A stretch of DNA of 64,000 bases from contig JAEZKZ010000099.1 in assembly GCA_023415305.1 (NCBI GenBank), forward strand, positions 18,244 to 82,243, in the 5' to 3' direction. The notes beneath the pieces were generated by a model. The model had not been told where the DNA came from. It worked only from the letters and a program-made list of their open reading frames with translations, and ran no database searches. The translations under genes and the position numbers were made by a program. Position 1 is the stretch's first letter. Every line of letters begins with the position of its first letter. This document shows positions 18,195 through 25,918 of the stretch, piece by piece. This DNA is from Bacillota bacterium (GTDB taxonomy: Bacteria > Bacillota > Clostridia > Acetivibrionales > DSM-1351).

Positions 18195-18257
18195 AAATTT
18201 AGTCTACCAATAATCAAAATTTACTCCATTGTAATGCAAAATACATGATATTAAAAT
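18195..18257 (+). promoter_or_regulatory. Promoter with two 22-bp-spaced direct repeats (metK operon)
   Basis: AAATTTAGTCTACC (18195-18208) and AAATTTACTCCATT (18217-18230) start 22 bp apart. The second overlaps -35 TTGTAA (18229-18234); after 17 bp comes -10 TAAAAT (18252-18257). Confidence 0.65.
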
Positions 18258-18444
18258 AAACATATCGGAATAGTATATTTTAACTTGCAGCGTGAAGGGC
18301 GAGTAGATATGATTATCCCACAGTACCCATTATTAATAATGGCACTGTATTCGGTAAAGTACTTGGAGCAGTAGCAAAGACGGAATTAATTAAGAGGATT
18401 GATTCTGCCTTATTAATAAATCTAATTAAAAGGAGAATAAATTT
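18258..18444 (+). other. metK leader, no recognised riboswitch
   Basis: About 180 bases lie between the promoter and metK. A hairpin can be drawn around CAGTACCCATTATT / AATAATGGCACTG (about 18320-18347), ending without a U-tract. I looked for the conserved core of the S-box SAM riboswitch and did not find it. The gene has an AAAGGAG site at its end. Confidence 0.45.
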
Positions 18445-19623
18445 ATGGCTAGATTATTTACTTCAGAATCAGTAACGGAAGGACATCCGGACAAAATATG
18501 CGATCAGATATCAGATGCAATACTGGATGCACTAATAGAACAGGACCCATACTCAAGAGTAGCTGCTGAAACAACAGTTGCAACAGGATTGGCTTTAGTA
18601 GTAGGTGAAATTTCAACTAATGCATATGTTGATATACCAAAAATTATAAGAAATACGATCAGAGAAATAGGTTATACAAAAAATGCAGATGGCTTTGAGG
18701 CTGATTCAATTGCGGTTTTGACTTCAATTGATGAACAGTCGGCTGATATCGCACTTGGTGTTGACAAGGCTTATGAGTCAAAGGTCAGTAACTCAAATGA
18801 AGACTTTGGTACAGGTGCAGGAGATCAGGGCATGATGTTCGGGTACGCAACCAACGAAACACCTGAATATCTTCCCATAACAATTTCATATGCTCACCGC
18901 CTGACCAGAAGGCTGACAGAAGTGAGAAAGAACGGTACTCTTGACTATTTGAGGCCTGACGGAAAATCTCAGGTGACTGTTGAATTCGACGACAAGGGTA
19001 TTGCTAAAAGAATAGATACAGTTGTTATTTCAACACAGCATAGTGAAGAGGTAACATTGCAGCAGATCAGGGAAGACATTATCAAATATGTAATCAAGGA
19101 AGTAATACCGGCTGATTTACTTGATGACCAAACCAAGTATTTTGTCAATCCTACCGGAAGATTCGTTATTGGAGGACCTCAGGGTGATGCGGGTCTGACA
19201 GGAAGAAAAATAATTGTTGATACATATGGCGGTGTTGGAAGACATGGCGGCGGAGCCTTTTCAGGAAAAGACCCTACAAAGGTTGACAGATCAGCAGCCT
19301 ATGCTGCCAGATGGGTAGCTAAAAACCTTGTAGCTGCCGGCGTTGCAGACAAATTGGAAATTGAAGTTGCATACGCAATAGGAGTTGCCAGACCTGTTTC
19401 CATCTCAGTTGACACCTTCGGCACGGGTAAGCTTTCAGATGAGAAAATCGTTGACATAATCGGTAAGGAATTTGACTTAAGGCCGGCAGCAATAATTGAG
19501 GCTCTGGACTTAAGAAAGCCGATTTACAAGCAAACAGCAGCCTACGGCCATTTCGGAAGAACTGATATTGATCTTCCCTGGGAAAGACTGGACAAAGTCG
19601 AAGCTATCAAAAAGTACTTATAA
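18445..19623 (+). CDS. metK: S-adenosylmethionine synthetase
   Basis: A 392-residue enzyme of normal length that makes SAM from methionine and ATP. Motifs are TEGHPDKICDQISDAILDA, GAGDQGMMFGYA, GGPQGDAGLTGRKII and GGGAFSGKDPTKVDRSAA. It is placed 14 bp before the first radical SAM gene, which suggests that SAM supply and SAM-consuming enzymes are co-expressed. Its promoter carries the repeat pair shared with the other transcripts of the block. Confidence 0.97.
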   Translation: MARLFTSESVTEGHPDKICDQISDAILDALIEQDPYSRVAAETTVATGLALVVGEISTNAYVDIPKIIRNTIREIGYTKNADGFEADSIAVLTSIDEQSADIALGVDKAYESKVSNSNEDFGTGAGDQGMMFGYATNETPEYLPITISYAHRLTRRLTEVRKNGTLDYLRPDGKSQVTVEFDDKGIAKRIDTVVISTQHSEEVTLQQIREDIIKYVIKEVIPADLLDDQTKYFVNPTGRFVIGGPQGDAGLTGRKIIVDTYGGVGRHGGGAFSGKDPTKVDRSAAYAARWVAKNLVAAGVADKLEIEVAYAIGVARPVSISVDTFGTGKLSDEKIVDIIGKEFDLRPAAIIEALDLRKPIYKQTAAYGHFGRTDIDLPWERLDKVEAIKKYL

Positions 19624-19637
19624 GGAGAACAGCATCC

Positions 19638-20897
19638 ATGGCAATGGAATTATCGAATAGAAACAAAACTGAGCTGACTCTGAAAGAGGTAATAGAAAAA
19701 TATAGAGATGTATCTCCCTTCGCAATAATTAAAGCCGATGTACAACGTAGAACAGTGGTTTACAGTGAGAAGGCATTGGAAGCCGCCGATAAGAACATCC
19801 ATCAGGTTCAGGCCAGAGGAATCTTTGGTTCGGTTGGAGAAAAGCACGACTATATGCCGGTATCTTTAATCCTGAGAGATGGACTTTCAATACTTACCGG
19901 CCCTGTTCCCACTTTAAGAAATGATCCTTATGTGGTGGATGTAGTAGATGGAAAGCTATACCTTACTGATGGTGGAGAGCTTATTGAAGAAGTGGAATAC
20001 TGGTATAAACCGGACTTTCAGGATAAGCTCACAACCTCAGGAAAACCCATGTGGCAGATTGCGACAGCTAGGCCACAAAGATTGGATATCGACCCATACA
20101 GCTATTGTCACTTCTGGGATAAGGGAGACGGCTGCCGGTTCTGTAATATGGGAGCAAATTTTCATAAAAGCAAACGTGAGTTCAATAAACCAGCCAGACT
20201 TGATCCGGAGGATGTTTTTGAAACAGTTCGGGAGGCATTAAAACAGCCGGGCCGCTTTACAAACATAAAAATGACAGCAGGTTCAATTTTAAGCGGTGAA
20301 GAGATTTTTGATGATGAGGTGGAAATGTATATTGAAATTCTGCAGGCTATAGGCCGGAACTTCAAAACAAAGAGATTCCCCAGTCAAATAATATCCTCTG
20401 CATTTTCTGAAAAGCAATTGGCGCGGATATATGAAAATACCGGGGTGATGTCCTTTACCTCTGATATGGAAGTATTGAATGAAAAGCTGTTTTCCTCAAT
20501 TTGTCCGGGAAAAAACAAGCATATTGGCTATAAAGAGTGGAAACGCCGCATATTTGCAGCCGTTGATATATTTGGAAGAGGAAATGTTAATACCGGAATT
20601 GTCGGAGGGATTGAAACAGCACAGCCTGGGGGCTTTACCACAGAAGAGGATGCTCTTAAAGCTACCCTTGAAGAAGCTGAAGATTTCGCACAGCACGGAG
20701 TAAGCACTGTACACTGTGTCTGGGTTCCATATCCGGGCTCAGTATTTCAGAATCAGAATAATCCATCCCTTGAGTATTACGTGAAATTAAGCAAGGGGCT
20801 TTATGAGCTTCGTAAAAAGTATGGACTTTCAATAGATATGGATAACTATAGACGATGCGGCAACCATCCTGATTCAGATCTGGACCGGGTACTTTAG
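19638..20897 (+). CDS. Radical SAM protein, subfamily A (paralogue 1)
   Basis: A 419-residue protein. About 145 N-terminal residues (from LKEVIEKYRDVSPFAIIKAD to SGKPMWQIATARPQRLDI) precede the cluster motif CHFWDKGDGCRFC: Cys157, 166 and 169, that is CX8CX2C instead of the common CX3CX2C. A TIM-barrel-like series follows (NIKMTAGSIL, GRNFKTKRFPSQIISS, FGRGNVNTGIVGGIE), ending YRRCGNHPD. It strongly resembles the product at 24393 and more weakly those at 31262, 33705 and 43592. The reaction is unknown; context suggests organosulfur metabolism. Confidence 0.8.
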   Translation: MAMELSNRNKTELTLKEVIEKYRDVSPFAIIKADVQRRTVVYSEKALEAADKNIHQVQARGIFGSVGEKHDYMPVSLILRDGLSILTGPVPTLRNDPYVVDVVDGKLYLTDGGELIEEVEYWYKPDFQDKLTTSGKPMWQIATARPQRLDIDPYSYCHFWDKGDGCRFCNMGANFHKSKREFNKPARLDPEDVFETVREALKQPGRFTNIKMTAGSILSGEEIFDDEVEMYIEILQAIGRNFKTKRFPSQIISSAFSEKQLARIYENTGVMSFTSDMEVLNEKLFSSICPGKNKHIGYKEWKRRIFAAVDIFGRGNVNTGIVGGIETAQPGGFTTEEDALKATLEEAEDFAQHGVSTVHCVWVPYPGSVFQNQNNPSLEYYVKLSKGLYELRKKYGLSIDMDNYRRCGNHPDSDLDRVL

Positions 20898-20912
20898 AAA
20901 GGAGAATAAATT

Positions 20913-21377
20913 ATGGCTATAAAGCTTGAGAAAGAAACCATTGAACTGATTACTGGTGAAAAGGCTGTTAAGGTACTGGCAACCACGGATAAGAATGGTG
21001 AGCCTCATGTAGTTTTTAAAGGTTCAATAAATATTGACTCCGAAGGAAATCTAATTTTTCTGGAGCTTCTGGAGTCCTCAAGAACCAACAGCAATCTTGT
21101 ATATAGCATTTGGTTCAAAAAAAAGGTTGCAGTATCAGTTAAATCCGATGATGGGAGAAGTGTTCAGATAAAAGGGACTCCTGTTAAGTGCCACATAACC
21201 GGGCCGGTATTTGAGCACTATTACAAATACATAAGACAGCGCATTGAAGATGCTGATCTGGCTGCAGTATGGATAATAGAACCTGAAGAAGTAAGAGAAG
21301 AAACCTATAAGGTCAGAAAAGAGGAAGAGGAAAAAAATCATCCACTTTTATTGCATCTTGACAGGTTGGCAAAATAA
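20913..21377 (+). CDS. PNPOx-like split-barrel flavin protein
   Basis: A 154-residue protein with the pyridoxamine 5'-phosphate oxidase-like fold pattern: KAVKVLATTDKNGEPHVVFKG, a middle SSRTNSNLVYSIWFKKKVAVSV and KGTPVKCHITGPVFEHYYK. Such small split-barrel proteins bind FMN, F420 or heme. The C-terminus is highly charged (KVRKEEEEKNH). It sits 15 bp after the first radical SAM gene and before an ABC binding protein. A similar gene at 35002 follows another radical SAM gene, so the pairing looks functional. Confidence 0.7.
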   Translation: MAIKLEKETIELITGEKAVKVLATTDKNGEPHVVFKGSINIDSEGNLIFLELLESSRTNSNLVYSIWFKKKVAVSVKSDDGRSVQIKGTPVKCHITGPVFEHYYKYIRQRIEDADLAAVWIIEPEEVREETYKVRKEEEEKNHPLLLHLDRLAK

Positions 21378-21380
21378 ATT

Positions 21381-21402
21381 AACGCTTAGCGTTATAAGGA
21401 GG
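21381..21402 (+). repeat. Short hairpin-SD element before the binding-protein gene
   Basis: AACGC-TTA-GCGTT (21381-21393) is followed by AAGGAGG (21396-21402), eight bases before the ATG at 21410... a small member of the hairpin plus Shine-Dalgarno pattern. Confidence 0.55.
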
Positions 21403-21409
21403 CATTTCT

Positions 21410-22459
21410 ATGTTAGGAAATAAAAAGGTGAAAAGAGTGTTATCATTGGCTTTATCAATATTACTTGTGACTGCGACTGTCGGATGCGGAGCCGTTGATA
21501 CCTCTGTACAGAGCAGCGAAGCAAGTACCTCTGTGCAGAGCAGTGATGTCAGTACCTCGTCTGATAAAAATATTGTCATCAGATATGGTTATCAACCCGG
21601 TCATTCACAGGTTGTAATTGCTGATAAAAAGGGCTTCTTCAAAGAGGAATTTGAAAAGGACAATATCACTTTCCAATTCAGTAAATTCCAGTCCGGACCA
21701 GCGTTGGTTACCTCTCTGACAGCAGGTGAACTGGATTTCGGTCAAACTGGTGACATACCAGCACTTTCAGCAAAGGCAAACAATGTTGATATTAAAGTAG
21801 TTGGAAAATATATCAGTTCTAGCCAGGTTAACAGCCTGCTTGTAACCAAAAAGTCAGGAATAAAGTCCATAGCAGAATTAAAAGGTAAAAAGGTCGGCGT
21901 GACCATTGGATCAACCTGCCATCAGCTGCTATACATATATTTGGAATCAGTGAATCTAAAGCCGGAGGATATTCAACAGGTTAACCTTGTACCTGGTGAC
22001 ATAGTATCAAGTCTTGTATCAGGAAATATTGATGCAGCAGTTACCTGGGAGCCATATTCAAGCACTACTTTGGCAAAGGGCATAACTGATAAATTAGCTG
22101 ATGGTGTTGGTTATAAAAAAGAAGTCGATGTAATTATCGCCAATAATCCTTTCTTACAACAGCATCCTGATGTAACTGCAAGAGTTCTGAAGGTCATTGA
22201 CAAGGCAGGAAAATGGATAGCCAACAATCAGGAGGAGGCGCTTAAGCTCGTTGGAGCTGACGCCGGTGTAGACCCAAGTGTTCTGGCACCAATGTTCTCC
22301 AAAGTAGTTGTTGATGATATAGGCTTAAGTGCTGAGGATATAGCTTCAATAAAGGAATCACAGGCATTCCTGAGAAAATATCAGATCATTAAGAAGGATG
22401 TAGACGTTGATTCACTTGTAGATACCCAATACTTAAAATTAGCAGGTATTCAAAAGTAA
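21410..22459 (+). CDS. ABC importer substrate-binding lipoprotein (SsuA/TauA-NMT1 type), set 1
   Basis: A 349-residue exported lipoprotein. The signal peptide ends in the lipobox TATVGC (Cys26). A Ser/Thr linker with a duplicated SVQSSEAST-like unit follows, then a periplasmic-binding-protein type 2 domain: IRYGYQPGHSQVVIADKKGF, SLTAGELDFGQTGDIPALSA, LKGKKVGVTIGSTCHQLL, GNIDAAVTWEPYSS. These are typical of aliphatic sulfonate, taurine or nitrate binding proteins. It works with the permease at 22671 and ATPase at 23504. Confidence 0.88.
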   Translation: MLGNKKVKRVLSLALSILLVTATVGCGAVDTSVQSSEASTSVQSSDVSTSSDKNIVIRYGYQPGHSQVVIADKKGFFKEEFEKDNITFQFSKFQSGPALVTSLTAGELDFGQTGDIPALSAKANNVDIKVVGKYISSSQVNSLLVTKKSGIKSIAELKGKKVGVTIGSTCHQLLYIYLESVNLKPEDIQQVNLVPGDIVSSLVSGNIDAAVTWEPYSSTTLAKGITDKLADGVGYKKEVDVIIANNPFLQQHPDVTARVLKVIDKAGKWIANNQEEALKLVGADAGVDPSVLAPMFSKVVVDDIGLSAEDIASIKESQAFLRKYQIIKKDVDVDSLVDTQYLKLAGIQK

Positions 22460-22533
22460 AAAGTCAAAGCAATTTCTATATAAATCACTATTCTGGCTTT
22501 TACTGCTTTTGCAATAATGTTTAAACCGCCTGA

Positions 22534-22570
22534 GCAGGGTGAATGTAATTCATCCTGCCTGCGTTATTTT
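22534..22570 (+). terminator. Intercistronic hairpin after the set 1 binding protein
   Basis: GCAGGGTGAAT (22534-22544) pairs with ATTCATCCTGC (22548-22558) around the loop GTA, followed by a weak U-rich stretch (GTTATTTTATT). It lies 74 bp after the binding-protein stop and 112 bp before the permease. It may act as a partial terminator or 3' stabiliser that keeps the binding protein more abundant. Confidence 0.6.
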
Positions 22571-22670
22571 ATTGTCTAGGAAAGTATAAATTTTTTGTGT
22601 AAAAATGAGTATTAAAATAATGGCCTAAATAATTGACTATAGCGGATTTTCCCGGGGGTGAAGTTGGTAT

Positions 22671-23465
22671 ATGAGTTTTAAAATGAATAGTAAATTAAGT
22701 CGATTTGATAAACGCCTGAATATTTTTCTAATGTTTCTTACACCTGTCCTTATAGTAGCTGCATGGCAAATAGCCAGTGACAACGGCAAAATAAATGCAT
22801 CGGTTTTGCCTTCACCGTTTACAATTGGCGACACACTGGCTGCCATGGCACAAAGCGGAGAATTGTTTCAGCATTTGAGTGTCAGCCTTCTTCGTGTATT
22901 AAAGGGATATATTATTGGATGTTTGCTGGGAATAACAGCAGGAACACTAATGGGGCTAATCATAAAATTCGAGAGTGCCATGACTCTGGTCTTTGGTATA
23001 ATCCGCCCAATCCCTATAATTGCGTGGGTCCCCATATTAATTCTCTGGATGGGGATTGATGAATCCTCTAAAGTGACAGTAATAGCCTTCGGTACTTTTT
23101 TCCCGGTAATGCTTAATACCGTCTATGGTATTCAAAGCACAGATAAAAAATATCTTGAGGTAGCCTACTCTTTGGAAAAAAGTCCTGCGAGAATTTTATT
23201 CAAAGTTATCTTCCCGTCAGCGCTGCCGGCAATTTTTACAGGTATACGTATTGGTCTTGGAATAGCCTGGATGAGTGTTGTTGGTGCAGAACTGATAGCA
23301 GCTTCCTCCGGAATAGGTTATCTTATATCATATGCCGGACAACTGTCTCAGCCTGATGTTATGCTGGCCGGTGTAATTTCTATAGGAGTAGTAGGACTGC
23401 TGCTTGACATATTGCTTAGAATAATTGAAAAGCTGGTTCTGAAATGGAATATAACCAGTAAATAA
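22671..23465 (+). CDS. ABC importer permease (SsuC/TauC type), set 1
   Basis: A 264-residue membrane protein with about six transmembrane helices. The cytoplasmic EAA-type loop is EVAYSLEKSPARILFKVIFP followed by SALPAIFTGIRIGLGIAWM, as in the sulfonate/nitrate/taurine permeases. The site upstream of ATG 22671 is weak (GGTGAAG). It lies between its binding protein and ATPase. Confidence 0.88.
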   Translation: MSFKMNSKLSRFDKRLNIFLMFLTPVLIVAAWQIASDNGKINASVLPSPFTIGDTLAAMAQSGELFQHLSVSLLRVLKGYIIGCLLGITAGTLMGLIIKFESAMTLVFGIIRPIPIIAWVPILILWMGIDESSKVTVIAFGTFFPVMLNTVYGIQSTDKKYLEVAYSLEKSPARILFKVIFPSALPAIFTGIRIGLGIAWMSVVGAELIAASSGIGYLISYAGQLSQPDVMLAGVISIGVVGLLLDILLRIIEKLVLKWNITSK

Positions 23466-23503
23466 ATTTTATTAACTTTAATCAATAAAACGGAGGTAAC
23501 CTG

Positions 23504-24304
23504 ATGGCTGATGCAGATAAAAAAATTCTGGAAATAAAAAATTTAGATATTAACTTTACTATTGATTCGGGCACACTTCAGGTTTTAAGAAATATAAACC
23601 TTACAATTTCAAAAGGTGAATTTATTTGTATAGTGGGAGCCAGTGGCTGTGGTAAAAGTACACTGCTTCGGATAATTGGTGGCTTGGAGCAGGGCTATAC
23701 CGGAAACTGTCTGTTTAAGGAGCAGGAGATAAAAAAGCCATCTGTAGACCGTGGATTCGTATTTCAGGAATCAAGACTATTTCCATGGCTTACGGTAGAA
23801 AAAAATGTGGAATTCGGACTCAGAGATGCCCCTGAAATAAAACAGGGAAATTCAAGGGATAAGAAAGATATAGTACAGCAGCACTTGGAACTGGTGGGGC
23901 TGGAGAATTTCGGAAAAGCTTATCCGTATCAGCTTTCGGGAGGAATGCAGCAACGCGCCAGTATTGCAAGGGCATTGGTAAATAACCCGGATATGCTTCT
24001 ACTGGATGAACCCTTTGGTGCATTGGACGCCTTTACGAGAATAAATATGCAGCAGGAGATACTTAAAATCTGGCGCAAGGAAAAAACCACAATGATCCTG
24101 GTTACCCATGACATTGACGAGGCAGTTTACCTGGCTGATAGGGTTGTGCTGATGTCCCAGAGACCCGGGACAATAAAGAAGATTGTAAAAAATGATGTTC
24201 CAAGGCCACGAAGCCGAAAAAATCCCGAATATACAAAAATCAGGAATGAAATATTTGAGGAATTCTTTGCGGAATTTGAGACCGATATTGAGTATTTTAT
24301 TTAG
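23504..24304 (+). CDS. ABC importer ATPase (SsuB/TauB type), set 1
   Basis: A 266-residue ATPase with Walker A GASGCGKST, Q-loop VFQESRLFPWLTV, signature LSGGMQQR, Walker B MLLLDEPFGALD and switch His in VTHDIDEAVYLADRVVLMS. FPWLTV after the Q-loop is characteristic of the sulfonate/nitrate/taurine ATPases. RBS GGAGG. It is followed after 88 bp by the second radical SAM gene. Confidence 0.92.
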   Translation: MADADKKILEIKNLDINFTIDSGTLQVLRNINLTISKGEFICIVGASGCGKSTLLRIIGGLEQGYTGNCLFKEQEIKKPSVDRGFVFQESRLFPWLTVEKNVEFGLRDAPEIKQGNSRDKKDIVQQHLELVGLENFGKAYPYQLSGGMQQRASIARALVNNPDMLLLDEPFGALDAFTRINMQQEILKIWRKEKTTMILVTHDIDEAVYLADRVVLMSQRPGTIKKIVKNDVPRPRSRKNPEYTKIRNEIFEEFFAEFETDIEYFI

Positions 24305-24328
24305 CCCTAGCGATAGAGGAGTGAGCAA

Positions 24329-24386
24329 TATTCATTACAATTTATGGCCGCGATGTCGGCTTAAAGTCATATTATAGACTGGGAGG
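24329..24386 (+). repeat. Hairpin-SD cassette variant upstream of radical SAM paralogue 2
   Basis: ATTCATTACAATTTATG is followed by the hairpin GGCCG-CGATGT-CGGCT (24346-24361) and, after about 20 bases, GGGAGG (24381-24386). The order matches the dispersed cassette but the distance from hairpin to Shine-Dalgarno is longer. Confidence 0.55.
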
Positions 24387-24392
24387 TCAATA

Positions 24393-25616
24393 ATGGAGAA
24401 ATCACTAAGTCTTCAGGAAGTTATCAATAAATATAAAAACATATCACCCTTTGTCATTATCAAAACAGATGTCCAGAGAAGAACCATTACCTATACGAAA
24501 CGGGCGCTGGAAGCAGTAGACCCATCCATCCACCAGGTGGAATATATAGGGTATAACGTGGATATGCAGACCAATGCCATTCCATGCTCGCTGATGCTAA
24601 GGGATGGAACTACTATTATGTCTGCGCCCTTTCCCACAAAACAGACTCCATATGTAGTTGATGTTATTGATGGGAAAACGGTTCTTACCGATAATGGTGA
24701 AATTATTGAGGAGGTCGAATATTGGTATAAGCCCGACTATTACAACAAGGTGACCAGTTCCGGGGTGCCAATGTGGAAGGTTGTAGGTGCACGTCCGCAG
24801 CGGTTGGATATAAACCCTTACCAATACTGCCATTTCTGGGACAAAGGACAGGGCTGCAAATTCTGTGCAATATCAGCTACATATCACAAGCACAAGGATC
24901 AAAAGGCTTTAAAACTAAATACCGAGGATATAGCCGAAAGTGTAGGAGAAGCTATCAAGCAACCCGGACGTTTTGCAAATATACTCCTTACCGGAGGTTC
25001 AATAATTCAGGGTAATGAACCCTTCGATGAAGAGTTGGAAAATTATATTGAAATACTCAAGGCTATAGGAAGAAATTTCAAAACCAGGAGATTCCCAAGT
25101 CAGCTGATTTCAACCGCGCTTAACGAAAGACAGTTGACACGTCTGCATGATGAAACCGGCCTAATGACTTATACAGCTGATATCGAAGTCCTGAATGAAG
25201 AAAAATTCAACTGGATCTGCCCGGGAAAGGCTAAATGGGTAGGCTATGAGGGCTGGAAAGAACGCCTTTACCTTGCTGTTGATATATTTGGGAAAGGAAA
25301 TGTAAATACCGGTTTGGTTGGCGGAGTAGAGTTGGCTAAACCAAACGGCTTCAGCAGAGAAGAGGATGCTTTAAAGTCTACACTGGAAGAAGCCGAGATT
25401 CTGGCAGAACGAGGGGTAAATGCGGTATATTGCGTATGGAACACTCTTCCGGGAACCGTATTCCATGATCAGACAATTCCTTCCCTGGAGTATTATGTAA
25501 AATTGGCTGCCGGACTCCAGGGCCTCCGCCAGAAATATAACCTTCCTGTGGATCTGGATAACTACAGACGCTGCGGAAATCATCCCGATGCTGATTTGGC
25601 AAGATGCCCGCTATAA
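24393..25616 (+). CDS. Radical SAM protein, subfamily A (paralogue 2)
   Basis: A 407-residue close paralogue of the product at 19638. The cluster motif is CHFWDKGQGCKFC (Cys146, 155, 158; CX8CX2C). Shared blocks are DVQRRT near residue 26, YWYKPDYYNKVTSSGVPMWK before the cluster, LLTGGSIIQGNE, GRNFKTRRFPSQLIST and the C-terminal DNYRRCGNHPDAD. The conserved ring of aromatic and glycine residues suggests the same or a related substrate. It closes the first ABC module. Confidence 0.8.
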   Translation: MEKSLSLQEVINKYKNISPFVIIKTDVQRRTITYTKRALEAVDPSIHQVEYIGYNVDMQTNAIPCSLMLRDGTTIMSAPFPTKQTPYVVDVIDGKTVLTDNGEIIEEVEYWYKPDYYNKVTSSGVPMWKVVGARPQRLDINPYQYCHFWDKGQGCKFCAISATYHKHKDQKALKLNTEDIAESVGEAIKQPGRFANILLTGGSIIQGNEPFDEELENYIEILKAIGRNFKTRRFPSQLISTALNERQLTRLHDETGLMTYTADIEVLNEEKFNWICPGKAKWVGYEGWKERLYLAVDIFGKGNVNTGLVGGVELAKPNGFSREEDALKSTLEEAEILAERGVNAVYCVWNTLPGTVFHDQTIPSLEYYVKLAAGLQGLRQKYNLPVDLDNYRRCGNHPDADLARCPL

Positions 25617-25623
25617 CATATTT

Positions 25624-25916
25624 CATGGCCAATTAACCTCCTTTATTCGCCGTATAGCGGATATGGGAGTAGATATATTTCATTACTATTTGTGGCCGCT
25701 ATTACGGCTCATGGAGGTTAGCTTGAAAGACTTCGCTAAAGCTTGTCTTCCTAACTAACCTATGAATTTATGGCCGTGCGAAATATTTAAAATATTTTAT
25801 CAAATATTTTAAAAGCGCACATGGCCAATTAACCTCCTTTATTCGCCGTATAGCGGATATGGGAGTAGATATATTTCATTACTATTTGTGGCTGCTATTA
25901 CGGCTCATGGAGGTTA
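25624..25916 (+). repeat. 97-bp direct repeat (two copies) with internal hairpin-SD units and anti-SD
   Basis: Copies at 25624-25720 and 25820-25916 differ at one base. Each begins CATGGCCAATTAACCTCCTTT, which contains ACCTCCTTT, the anti-Shine-Dalgarno sequence, then has two hairpin-SD units (CCG-TATAG-CGG with GGGAG; GCCG or GCTG-CTATTA-CGGC with GGAGG). TTAACCTCC (25829-25837) can pair with the gene's own GGAGGTTAA (25909-25917). After copy 1 an 11-codon frame starts at TTG 25723. Between copies GGCCGTGCG/CGCACATGGCC can form a large A/T-rich hairpin. No other gene lies in this 302-bp gap. Confidence 0.85.
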
Positions 25917-25918
25917 AT

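Noticed and set aside
18258..18444. S-box SAM riboswitch upstream of metK.
   Set aside because: The conserved core elements could not be found by reading; only a simple hairpin is visible.
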